A stretch of DNA of 6,386 bases from JAAXTT01 sp964530215 (GCA_964530215.1 CAZHAJ010000109.1:1-6386), one strand, 5' to 3'; counted from the first letter of the stretch, positions 1 to 6,246 are shown. Notes: a model not told the origin generated them from the letters alone. A program made the numbers and translations.

Positions 1-678
1 TTCACACAGATGAACAATGTTTCCGTATTGATCACCCAATATTTGAAACTCTATATGCCTAGGGTGAATTACAAATTTCTCCAGGTAAACTTCGGCATTG
101 CCAAAAGCAGCGTGGGATTCGGCACTTGCAGTTTGTAAGGCCGAGAGAAGCTCGTCAGGGGCATTAGCTACTCTCATGCCTCTACCTCCCCCACCGGCAG
201 AAGCTTTAACCATAATGGGATAGCCAATCTTTTCAGCAACTCTCAAGGCAGTAGCCTCATCCTCCACTGGTCCGGGAGAACCGGGAACCACAGGTACACC
301 TGCGGTAACCACAGTTTCTCTGGCTACAGATTTATCACCCATTTTTTCTATGGATTCTGGTGAAGGACCAATATAGATAATTCCCTGCTCTTGTACTTTC
401 CTTGCAAAATCAGCACTTTCAGAAAGAAAACCATAACCCGGATGAATTGCGTCCGAACCTGTGATTAAAGCTGCACTTATTATATTATCGGCTCTCAAAT
501 AGCTGTCAGCTGGTGATGGCGGTCCTATGCAGATTGCTTCGTCCGCAGCTAATACATGCAATGAATCTTTATCAGCTTCGGAAAAAACCGACACACTTTT
601 TATTCCCAATTCTTTACATGCTCTTATAACTCGTAAAGCAATTTCTCCACGATTGGCAATTAATATTTTCTTTATCAT
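1..678 (-). CDS. accC: Biotin carboxylase AccC (N-terminal 226 residues, cut by window edge)
   Basis: ATP-dependent carboxylation of the biotin on a carrier protein; cytoplasmic subunit of acetyl-CoA carboxylase and of two-subunit pyruvate carboxylases. Seen: the opening KKILIANRGEIALRVIRA and IHPGYGFLSE of the biotin-carboxylase N domain; KMGDK with Lys116; the ATP-grasp segment MVKASAGGGGRGMR (residues 156-169, Lys158); EKF at 200-202; and PRHIEFQIL with His208 near the end. These match the nucleotide-binding residues known in E. coli AccC. The family is about 450 residues, so roughly half is present, and the catalytic Glu/Arg cluster of the second half lies outside. The ATG is preceded by TAAGGAG with a 5-nt spacer; this site overlaps the stop codon of the upstream carrier gene, implying translational coupling. 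AccC and the biotin-carboxylase subunit of two-component pyruvate carboxylase cannot be told apart from sequence alone; the AccB neighbour favours accC, possibly serving both enzymes. Confidence 0.95.
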   Translation of the reverse strand, partial: MIKKILIANRGEIALRVIRACKELGIKSVSVFSEADKDSLHVLAADEAICIGPPSPADSYLRADNIISAALITGSDAIHPGYGFLSESADFARKVQEQGIIYIGPSPESIEKMGDKSVARETVVTAGVPVVPGSPGPVEDEATALRVAEKIGYPIMVKASAGGGGRGMRVANAPDELLSALQTASAESHAAFGNAEVYLEKFVIHPRHIEFQILGDQYGNIVHLCE

Positions 679-687
679 AGATGCTCC

Positions 688-1170
688 TTAGTCCTTTGGT
701 TTAATTAAAAACATAGGCTGGCCGTACTCAAGCGCTGCACCGTTTTGCACCAGTATTTCCACTATTTCCCCGTCTACTTCACTTTCTATTTCATTCATAA
801 GTTTCATGGCTTCAACAATACACAAAATTTGGCCTTTTTTAACTTTATCTCCTACATTAACGAAGGGAAGTGCTCCCGGTGAAGGAGAACTATAAAAAGT
901 TCCCACCATGGGGGAATTTACAGCAATTGCTCCTTGGATATCTTTGGTGGCTGCTGCATCAGTATTTACATTGTCGGCTTGGACATCGTTAGCAGGCTTC
1001 AATGGTTTATTAGCAGCTTGTTTAGCAGCTGAGTTTTCAACTTGGTCATAGGCTTTCTCACTAACAGTTTTTCTTATGACAATTTTATTTTCCTTGCCTT
1101 CTAAAATAAGCTCCTGTATTTCGGTTTTATTTACTAATTCAATAATGCTTTTAATGTCTTCATAGTTCAT
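688..1170 (-). CDS. accB: AccB biotin carboxyl carrier protein, possible independent product from an internal start
   Basis: This is the 3' part of the fused frame, read from an internal ATG. It would give a 160-residue protein, the usual AccB length. It opens MNYEDIKSIIELVNKTEI, which resembles the true N terminus of Firmicute AccB, then a low-complexity Ala/Asn/Lys linker (about residues 40-78), then the biotinyl domain SPMVGTFYSSPSPGALPF...EAMKLM (Lys123 in this numbering). The PSPGA segment corresponds to the thumb found in acetyl-CoA carboxylase BCCPs and normally absent from pyruvate carboxylase or decarboxylase biotin domains. A strong ribosome site (GGAGGA, 7-nt spacer) stands before the ATG. 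AccC follows 9 nt after the stop, as in the usual accB-accC pair. The carrier would supply acetyl-CoA carboxylase and perhaps also the carboxyltransferase. Whether it is made separately cannot be shown from sequence. Confidence 0.65.
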   Translation of the reverse strand: MNYEDIKSIIELVNKTEIQELILEGKENKIVIRKTVSEKAYDQVENSAAKQAANKPLKPANDVQADNVNTDAAATKDIQGAIAVNSPMVGTFYSSPSPGALPFVNVGDKVKKGQILCIVEAMKLMNEIESEVDGEIVEILVQNGAALEYGQPMFLIKPKD

Positions 1171-2583
1171 ATCTGAGTCCTCCAGCAGTTTATTATTAGT
1201 TCGGTTGTTTTTTAGCTTGCGGCTCTGTTCCGGTGGATAGCCTGGAGTGGGAATGCCTGCTCTATATTCAAAGAATTTTTGTGCTATCTCAAAGAAGAGA
1301 GCATAGCTTAAATAGTCTTCTTCCGAATTTGCTAGCTTGCCTGCATTTTGCCGTGCTTTTTCCATGCCTGGCTCCAGCAGATCTGCAGGTCTCACATCAT
1401 ATTCCGGCCGTTCCCCTAGGATTTTTGCTTTTATGGTTTGGTTTATGGGTGCAGGTGGTTTTCCGTATAAACCCTGAACATATGATCTTACCTCACCGGG
1501 TATCATTTTATATCTTTCACCCGTTAAGACATTTAGTACAGCTTGAGTTCCCACTATTTGACTGGTGGGTGTCACCAAAGGTGGATAACCCATTTCCTCC
1601 CTTACCCTAGGGATTTCACTTAAAACTTGCGGCAGCTTATCAACCGCATTTTGCTGTTTCAGCTGACTAACCAAGTTGGTAATCATTCCTCCGGGAACCT
1701 GATGCTCAAACACCCTCATATCATCAATTCTGGTATGGCCTCTTTTTTGCCCATAATCCTGTCGAAGCTTTTCAAAATAATCGGCTACCTCAAAAAGTGC
1801 CCTCATACTCAAACCGGTATCATTGGGAGTGTTTTTCAAAGCTCTAACTACTGTTTCCACCGGTGGTTGGGAAGCACCAAAAGCTAAGGGAACAGATGCA
1901 GCATCCACTACATCAACCCCTGCTTCCACTGCCTTCAAATAAGTTCCCACTGCCAGCCCTCCTATATAGTGACTATGCAGCTGGATTGGGCAGTTTAATT
2001 TGTCTTTTATTTTACTCACTAATTCATAGGCGGTATATGGGGTCAATAATCCTGCCATATCTTTTATGCATATAGAATCAGCCCCAAGTTGCCTCAAGGA
2101 GGTTGCGGTTTCTAAGTAGTGGTCCAGTGTATGAACCGGACTTACTGTGTATGAAACGGCTGCCTGAATATGGGCCCCAGCTTTTTTACCTGCTCTGATG
2201 GAGGTTTCTAAATTTCTTATGTCATTTAAAGCATCAAACACTCTGATTATATCAATGCCGTTCTCTACAGATTTAGCTACAAAGGTTTCCACCACATCAT
2301 CGGGATAATGCTGGTAACCCACTAATGACTGGCCACGCAACAGCATCTGAAGGGGAGTCTTGCTGACGTGCTTTCTTATCTCCCTAAGTCTCTCCCAAGG
2401 ATCTTCTCCCAGATATCTGAGGCATACGTCATAGGTGGCTCCGCCCCATACCTCCAGTGAATGATACCCGACACTATCCATCATTTCAGCTGCGGCCACC
2501 ATATCAACGGTATGCATCCTAGTAGCCCAAAGGCTTTGATGTCCATCTCTTAATGTGGTATCGGTAATTCCTACTTTTGCCAA
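688..2583 (-). CDS. Pyruvate/oxaloacetate carboxyltransferase fused to AccB-type biotin carrier
   Basis: The 631-residue product moves a carboxyl group between biotin and a 2-oxo acid, most likely pyruvate/oxaloacetate. Residues 1 to about 455 are the carboxyltransferase TIM barrel and following helical domain. DTTLRDGHQSLWATRM (8-23) carries Arg12, metal ligand Asp13 and Gln16; MLLRGQ has Arg83; IKDMAGLL has Lys174, the lysine expected to be carbamylated; HSHYIGG has metal ligands His203 and His205; GGMITNL has Thr302, matching the catalytic Thr of pyruvate carboxylases. A linker (about 456-471) leads to a full AccB-like BCCP (472-631) with biotinyl Lys594 in EAMKLM. The start is TTG: the frame has a TAG four codons upstream, the next Met (23) lies inside the conserved motif, and GGTGAT stands 3 nt before the TTG. 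A Na+-pump oxaloacetate decarboxylase alpha subunit is an alternative, but no beta or gamma subunit gene is in the window. The junction may be a recent frameshift (see the 1190-1213 feature). Confidence 0.9.
   Translation of the reverse strand: MAKVGITDTTLRDGHQSLWATRMHTVDMVAAAEMMDSVGYHSLEVWGGATYDVCLRYLGEDPWERLREIRKHVSKTPLQMLLRGQSLVGYQHYPDDVVETFVAKSVENGIDIIRVFDALNDIRNLETSIRAGKKAGAHIQAAVSYTVSPVHTLDHYLETATSLRQLGADSICIKDMAGLLTPYTAYELVSKIKDKLNCPIQLHSHYIGGLAVGTYLKAVEAGVDVVDAASVPLAFGASQPPVETVVRALKNTPNDTGLSMRALFEVADYFEKLRQDYGQKRGHTRIDDMRVFEHQVPGGMITNLVSQLKQQNAVDKLPQVLSEIPRVREEMGYPPLVTPTSQIVGTQAVLNVLTGERYKMIPGEVRSYVQGLYGKPPAPINQTIKAKILGERPEYDVRPADLLEPGMEKARQNAGKLANSEEDYLSYALFFEIAQKFFEYRAGIPTPGYPPEQSRKLKNNRTNNKLLEDSDMNYEDIKSIIELVNKTEIQELILEGKENKIVIRKTVSEKAYDQVENSAAKQAANKPLKPANDVQADNVNTDAAATKDIQGAIAVNSPMVGTFYSSPSPGALPFVNVGDKVKKGQILCIVEAMKLMNEIESEVDGEIVEILVQNGAALEYGQPMFLIKPKD
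1178..1183 (-). promoter_or_regulatory. Internal Shine-Dalgarno site for AccB
   Basis: GGAGGA lies inside the fused reading frame, 7 nt before the in-frame ATG at 1170. It is one of the best ribosome binding sites in the window, clearly stronger than the GGTGAT/TTG start of the whole fused gene. Its position argues that accB was, or still is, translated from its own start. Confidence 0.7.
1190..1213 (-). other. Slippery A6 heptamer followed by triple TAA in the -1 frame (gene junction scar or frameshift site)
   Basis: In the fused frame the codons CTA AAA AAC (1215-1207) contain the heptamer A AAA AAC in the X XXY YYZ register known for -1 frameshifting. Reading in the -1 frame from here gives CAA CCG AAC and then TAA TAA TAA (1198-1190). 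A ribosome slipping back one base, or a gene with seven A's instead of six, would therefore end the carboxyltransferase at 462 residues just before the accB ribosome site. No clear stimulatory hairpin follows, and no upstream Shine-Dalgarno-like stimulator is visible, so a mutational or sequencing indel is at least as likely as programmed slippage. Confidence 0.55.
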
Positions 2584-2641
2584 ATTATCACCCTATTTAT
2601 ATATTTATTAAATAATACTAGATCCCTGACAATCATAAGAC

Positions 2642-2670
2642 ATTATAAGTTATTTTTATTAAAACTAAAA
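2642..2670 (-). promoter_or_regulatory. Candidate promoter of the carboxylase operon
   Basis: A perfect TATAAT (2647-2642) lies in AT-rich DNA between the spoIIIA terminator and the TTG start, leaving a leader of about 50 nt. At 17-nt spacing the -35 position holds TTTTAG, a poor match to TTGACA, and there is no extended -10 TG. The placement is logical, since a terminator lies just upstream and the next gene needs a start site, but the -35 weakness keeps this tentative. Confidence 0.4.
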
Positions 2671-2704
2671 GTGTTCGCAAGCATGTATACAATATTATTT
2701 CCTT

Positions 2705-2745
2705 AAAAACAAAAGAAACCAGTCTGGTCAATTACTGATTTCTTT
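2705..2745 (-). terminator. Intrinsic terminator after spoIIIAH
   Basis: The arms AAAGAAATCAGT (2745-2734) and ACTGGTTTCTTT (2723-2712) pair over 12 bp with one U-G wobble. They enclose a 10-nt loop, and TGTTTTT follows. The hairpin begins 27 nt after the spoIIIAH stop. It would end the spoIIIA transcript and separate it from the carboxylase genes, although the stem is AT-rich at its base and may leak. Confidence 0.75.
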
Positions 2746-2772
2746 AAGTAATTCTTGGTTTATTGTGGGTTA

Positions 2773-3363
2773 TTATTGATGCTTTTTTGTGCTGATAATA
2801 ATTGACTGTTCACCAAAACCTGTTTCCCTGGATATTAATTCCAGCAATTCATTGTACTGATTTGCGTTTTGGTAATCACCGTCTGTTATCACATTTACTC
2901 CTTCTGGGTCGATGCAAACAACAACTTCTTTGAAATTGTTGGCTTTTAGAAGGTATTCTAATCTGGTTTCCTGAACAATATTTTTACTTATTTGTAATAG
3001 TTGTTCCTGGGCAACTTTTTTAGTCTCCCCATTTTCTGAGGAACTATTTATTATTTCTTTCAAAAGTTCAACCTGCTGACTTCTGCTTTTTTCTCTCTGC
3101 ATTTTATAATCCACAAAAAAGCTTTCATTACTTGAATCCAATCGGTCATCAACCAGCATATTATCAGAATAAGTCATTGATGTGTCCCGGTTATTGGTAT
3201 CGCCGGACTGTATATTGGATTCTTCTTGTTTAAGAAGTTCTTTTTCGAGGGAAAATGCTTGAAAATAGGCACCGGTCAATCCGCTATATCCTAGAAATAA
3301 TACTGCGGTACCCATTAAGAATAATAAAGTAATAATAATTTTTTTTATTTTAATTATGATCAT
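2773..3363 (-). CDS. spoIIIAH: Stage III sporulation protein SpoIIIAH
   Basis: Mother-cell membrane protein whose extracellular domain forms a ring and binds forespore SpoIIQ, bridging the two membranes during engulfment. Seen (196 residues): a basic N terminus and one membrane segment (about 9-26), then a variable Ser/Asn/Asp-rich stretch (about 45-80), then FFVDYKMQREKSRSQQ (82-97). The last is the family signature that opens the YscJ/FliF-like ring-building domain. It is followed by the helix LLKEII and the strand-helix segment to the C terminus (KEVVVCIDPEGVNVI, then ELLELISRETGF). The length is slightly below the usual 210-220. The ATG has AAAAGGTGA upstream with 5-nt spacing. It lies 42 nt after spoIIIAG and is the last gene before the terminator, as in other spoIIIA operons. 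Expression in the mother cell under sigma-E is known for the family; the promoter is outside the window. Confidence 0.95.
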   Translation of the reverse strand: MIIIKIKKIIITLLFLMGTAVLFLGYSGLTGAYFQAFSLEKELLKQEESNIQSGDTNNRDTSMTYSDNMLVDDRLDSSNESFFVDYKMQREKSRSQQVELLKEIINSSSENGETKKVAQEQLLQISKNIVQETRLEYLLKANNFKEVVVCIDPEGVNVITDGDYQNANQYNELLELISRETGFGEQSIIISTKKHQ

Positions 3364-3405
3364 AAAATCACCTTTTTCATCTCAAACAGAATGATAGTTT
3401 TATGT

Positions 3406-4041
3406 TTAGTGACCCATTAACACTGTTATTTTATGGGGTTCCACATTTAAGGCGACCTGCACTGCTTCAAAAAGTTTTTCCTTTACTTTAGGACTGACAG
3501 CGCCGCTGGATACTACTAAAACTCCTGCTACTTCAGAAGCATTTTCCATAACAACTACGGGAATTTCCCCTTTTTCATCCCTCGTTATAACCAGTTGATT
3601 GGAATCGTTGCTTTCATTTATAGTCCTATGCCCACCGCCTTGATCTTCCTCTGTGGTGGTTTTGTTCCCACTGGTGGTATTAAGGGCAAAGGTTTCTTTT
3701 GTGGATGTTTTTAATCGTACAGTTACTTTTACTTTGCCTGCACCGGAAATACTTTCCAACATTTCTTGAAGTTTTGCCGACAAAACATCCTCTTCTTTTG
3801 CCATCATGGTGTCCAATGATTTTTGGTCACTACTATATTGATATTGATTAGTGCTGTTTTTTTCAGGGGGGTCAGATGGAGCAATGCCGACATTGCCCAC
3901 ATTACCCAGCATGATAAGGAATATTCCAAAAACAACAGAACCCATCAGCCAAAACATTTTTTTTCTAGACATTTTTGTGGGCTCTAGATTTTTTGAAAAA
4001 AATTTCTTTAAGCTATTTAACAAATTATCCTGATTATTCAT
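3406..4041 (-). CDS. spoIIIAG: Stage III sporulation protein SpoIIIAG
   Basis: Ring-forming component of the SpoIIIA-SpoIIQ feeding-tube complex, related to type III secretion ring proteins; it acts in the mother-cell membrane with its main domain in the intermembrane space. Seen (211 residues): a basic cytoplasmic N terminus, one membrane segment (about 29-46), a Ser/Asn/Gln-rich spacer, and the ring-building domain from about 84. LESISGAGKVKVTVRL (95-110) is the first strand-helix unit. Residues 119-150, rich in Thr/Gly/Asn, form the inserted loop that builds the beta-barrel in known SpoIIIAG. The core resumes with VVVMENASEVAGVLVV and ends in EPHKITVLMGH. The ATG is preceded by GGGAGTGAT. 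The gap to spoIIIAF is 26 nt. A small GNVGNVG repeat follows the membrane segment. Length is near the family norm. Confidence 0.95.
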   Translation of the reverse strand: MNNQDNLLNSLKKFFSKNLEPTKMSRKKMFWLMGSVVFGIFLIMLGNVGNVGIAPSDPPEKNSTNQYQYSSDQKSLDTMMAKEEDVLSAKLQEMLESISGAGKVKVTVRLKTSTKETFALNTTSGNKTTTEEDQGGGHRTINESNDSNQLVITRDEKGEIPVVVMENASEVAGVLVVSSGAVSPKVKEKLFEAVQVALNVEPHKITVLMGH

Positions 4042-4067
4042 TTAATCACTCCCATAAAAGTGCTTTA

Positions 4068-4670
4068 TCAATTAAAATTAATTTTTACTTTATTGGCCGG
4101 TATATTATAGAAATTTGCAATTGTTTCTTTTGCCCAATCAGTTATTTTAACGTGCTGGGAGTTTTCTTCATCATTATCAACACGATCCCCTAATTGAACT
4201 GTTACAGGTTCCACTACATCCAACTCTTGTTTTTTGCCGAATACCAGCAGTATTTGCTGAAGTTCACCAAAGTTGGTTTTTTGGGGATCGTCTTGTACAT
4301 CTACTGTTGTTTCTGTAATCTGAAAGTCACCTTGACTCCCCAGCAAAGCAGCTATTTGTTTCTCGATTCCCATTCTATAATGTTCAATGGCCTGCCTGCG
4401 ATTGTCATCGTTAATCTTAAAACCTTGTTCCATAATATTTGAGTTAAATTCGTAAGGAGAACTGCCTCTCCATGCATATTCCTCTATTTCCGTAAAGAAC
4501 TTACCGCCGGAAAGACCAGAAAAGGCTTGAATGATTGCTACAGTTACCATAAGACCCATTACTGTTTGAGCATATTTCCTTATACTGCCGTCGGGAAGAA
4601 GCAGATCCATCAGTACAATGAAAACAGCTATAATTATAAGATTTTGTACCAGTAAGCGAAGGGTCTCCAC
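4068..4670 (-). CDS. spoIIIAF: Stage III sporulation protein SpoIIIAF (GTG start)
   Basis: Membrane component of the SpoIIIA channel. The 200-residue product has two N-terminal membrane segments (about 8-26 and 33-52) around MDLLLPDGSIRKYAQ (21-35), the family's conserved turn. A hydrophilic C-terminal domain includes LQQILLVFG and the ending IPANKVKIN, resembling the ring-building fold of SpoIIIAG/AH. The longest open frame begins at a TTG (4685) two bases after the spoIIIAE stop, but that codon has no Shine-Dalgarno site. The GTG at 4670 has GGGAGGT 6 nt upstream. Starting there puts the Asp of MDLLLP at residue 22, the position I recall for B. subtilis SpoIIIAF. I therefore prefer GTG, which gives a 16-nt gap after spoIIIAE. 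Confidence 0.9.
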   Translation of the reverse strand: METLRLLVQNLIIIAVFIVLMDLLLPDGSIRKYAQTVMGLMVTVAIIQAFSGLSGGKFFTEIEEYAWRGSSPYEFNSNIMEQGFKINDDNRRQAIEHYRMGIEKQIAALLGSQGDFQITETTVDVQDDPQKTNFGELQQILLVFGKKQELDVVEPVTVQLGDRVDNDEENSQHVKITDWAKETIANFYNIPANKVKINFN

Positions 4671-4686
4671 CAGTGTACCTCCCAAA

Positions 4687-5850
4687 TCATCTTAGCATTA
4701 CCGTAAAGTTGCCCACAGCTACCAAAATAGACATTGTGAAAAAGAAGAGCAGGCCCGTGGATGCTACCACCGCAAATACCATCATAATGCTGTTACCCAA
4801 ATCATTTAAACATCCTGCTATCTGACCGTCCTCCACAGGTTGAATCATAGCTCCGGCAAGCTTATAAATTATGGCTAAGCATAAAATCTTCAGCAAAGGC
4901 ATTAGCATAATATAGAAAATTGCTACCACCCCGGCTATGCCAATAGCATTTTTTATAAGCAGAGACGAGCTTACTATTGCTTCCATCGCATCTGAGAACA
5001 TGCCCCCCACCACTGGTATAAAAGCATCTGTGGCAAATTTTGCCGTCCGTAAAACTACACTGTCGCCCACTGCACCCGCTACTCCCTGCAGGGATAAGAT
5101 TCCAAGAAAAACAGTGCTTAAAACTCCCAGAAAACCCATGGAAAATGTCTTAATTAAACCTGCCAGATTGGAAGTTTTAAATTTAGGTGAAAGGAAATTG
5201 ACTAATCCCAATATCGCTGAAAAAAGGACCAGTGGCAGGATTATGTTTCTAATAAGGGTACCAATTAAAGCGATACTCACAAAAACCACTGGTTGAAATA
5301 TTGCTGCCGAAGTAATCCCCCCCACTGCAACCAGTAAGGTTAGCAGTAAAGGAAGTATCAACTGCATAAAACTAACTAATTTATCTACAACTTCTCTGGC
5401 GGTTTCAACAGCAATGCCAAAAGATCCTATGGCTATGGATATCAACACTAAATACGAAACTAAGTGGGAAAGTTGTCCGGTGGAATTTTGACCCATGGCA
5501 TTGGTGAGATTCTGTAATACCGCACATATAATGGCCAGAATGACCAATTTGCCTAAAATTGAAATATTGCTTACTACTTCTTTGAAAAGAAAAGAAAAAG
5601 AAGATGTAATAATATTTTGGAGATTAAACTCCATTTCATTATTAACAATTCGAGAGATTAATCCTTTAAAATCAATCTCGGGAACTAATGTTTTTATTTC
5701 TCTATCCAAAGTTTCTACATATTTATATATTTCTGTCATTTCTAATTCACTGCCCTGATGATTTTCCGATTCGGGTATAGTGGTTGTCCATGCTATGCTA
5801 GGAAAAGCTAAGGAAAATATAAAAATCAGGCAAATGATCCGCCGTATCAT
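4687..5850 (-). CDS. spoIIIAE: Stage III sporulation protein SpoIIIAE
   Basis: Polytopic membrane protein thought to be the permease-like core of the SpoIIIA complex. Seen (387 residues; the family is about 390-400): a cleavable-looking signal peptide with MIRRII, a hydrophobic core and SIA before Trp21; a soluble, charged region (about 25-90); then seven or eight membrane segments (roughly 100-117, 130-149, 161-180, 186-220 as one or two, 238-258, 301-331, 355-378). The conserved loop RTAKFATDAFIPVVGGMFSD (268-287) lies between membrane segments and is the most recognisable part. The ATG has GAGGTGG with a 4-nt spacer; the gap to spoIIIAD is only 9 nt, so the two are probably translationally coupled. 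The gene ends with TGA 16 nt before the preferred spoIIIAF start. Confidence 0.96.
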   Translation of the reverse strand: MIRRIICLIFIFSLAFPSIAWTTTIPESENHQGSELEMTEIYKYVETLDREIKTLVPEIDFKGLISRIVNNEMEFNLQNIITSSFSFLFKEVVSNISILGKLVILAIICAVLQNLTNAMGQNSTGQLSHLVSYLVLISIAIGSFGIAVETAREVVDKLVSFMQLILPLLLTLLVAVGGITSAAIFQPVVFVSIALIGTLIRNIILPLVLFSAILGLVNFLSPKFKTSNLAGLIKTFSMGFLGVLSTVFLGILSLQGVAGAVGDSVVLRTAKFATDAFIPVVGGMFSDAMEAIVSSSLLIKNAIGIAGVVAIFYIMLMPLLKILCLAIIYKLAGAMIQPVEDGQIAGCLNDLGNSIMMVFAVVASTGLLFFFTMSILVAVGNFTVMLR

Positions 5851-5859
5851 TAAACCACC

Positions 5860-6246
5860 TCACGGTACCACCTTGAGCAGTGAGTTTAGAACAGACAAAA
5901 CAATTGGCACAGCCAGTATTAATACTAATATTTTTGCTGCAAACTCAATTTTTGCTGCCACCGCCCCCTCACCTGCATCTCTGCAGATTTGGGCTCCAAA
6001 GTCTGCAATATAAGCAATTCCTACAATTTTTAATATAGTTCCCAAATAAATCATACTTAGATTTGCCCTAGAAGAAATATCCCTTACTACATCCAAAACT
6101 ACTTTGATTTTACCTAATAGTGAAATGAAGATTATGATACCCACAATGATACTTAAAAACATCGCCATCTCAGGCTTATTGCTTTTCAATATTATTGCCA
6201 GAATTACTGTTATAAGGCTCAGACCTACAATCTGCATTATGTCCAT
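5860..6246 (-). CDS. spoIIIAD: Stage III sporulation protein SpoIIIAD
   Basis: Small integral membrane protein of the SpoIIIA complex in the mother-cell membrane; its exact role is not established. Seen (128 residues; family about 130): hydrophobic segments at about 4-20, 27-45, 64-80 and 101-120. The signature AYIADFGAQICRDAGEGAVA (78-97) is followed by KIEFAAKILVLILAVPIVLS. The start ATG has GTGGTGG with a 4-nt spacer. Its 3' end lies against spoIIIAE (9-nt gap), with the spoIIIAE ribosome site next to its stop. The gap on the upstream side, 59 nt to the preceding stop codon, is longer than is usual between spoIIIAC and spoIIIAD. Confidence 0.95.
   Translation of the reverse strand: MDIMQIVGLSLITVILAIILKSNKPEMAMFLSIIVGIIIFISLLGKIKVVLDVVRDISSRANLSMIYLGTILKIVGIAYIADFGAQICRDAGEGAVAAKIEFAAKILVLILAVPIVLSVLNSLLKVVP

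Larger units (their letters stand above)
2584..2772. other. Intergenic region between spoIIIAH and the carboxylase gene
   Basis: These 189 bases hold the terminator at 2705-2745 and the candidate -10 box at 2642-2647. The rest is very AT-rich. I see no further gene, tRNA or riboswitch-like fold. The last bases before the TTG start (GGTGAT, 2592-2587) act as its ribosome site. Confidence 0.7.

Noticed and set aside
1171..1206. Possible frameshift-stimulating hairpin downstream of the slippery heptamer
   Set aside because: Only a 3-bp CTG/CAG pairing could be found; not a credible stimulator.
1867..1884. Ala in FGASQPP, where archaeal PycB and bacterial PC have Thr (TSQP); considered as a lost catalytic residue
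   Set aside because: The catalytic Thr (Thr882 in R. etli numbering) lies much further from the carbamylated Lys and corresponds to GGMITNL here, where Thr302 is present.
1233..2075. Plus-strand open frames at 1233-1610, 1627-1887 and 1863-2075
   Set aside because: They lie antisense within the conserved carboxyltransferase gene, have no convincing ribosome sites and encode nothing recognisable.
2671..2690. GTTCGCAAGC-type sequence considered as a LexA/DinR operator, and the palindrome GTATAC beside it
   Set aside because: The second half-site of a DinR box is missing and the palindrome is only 6 bp; chance level in this AT-rich DNA.
3598..3690. Low-complexity Thr/Gly/Asn segment of SpoIIIAG considered as an insertion
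   Set aside because: A loop of this character at this place is a normal feature of SpoIIIAG ring-building domains.
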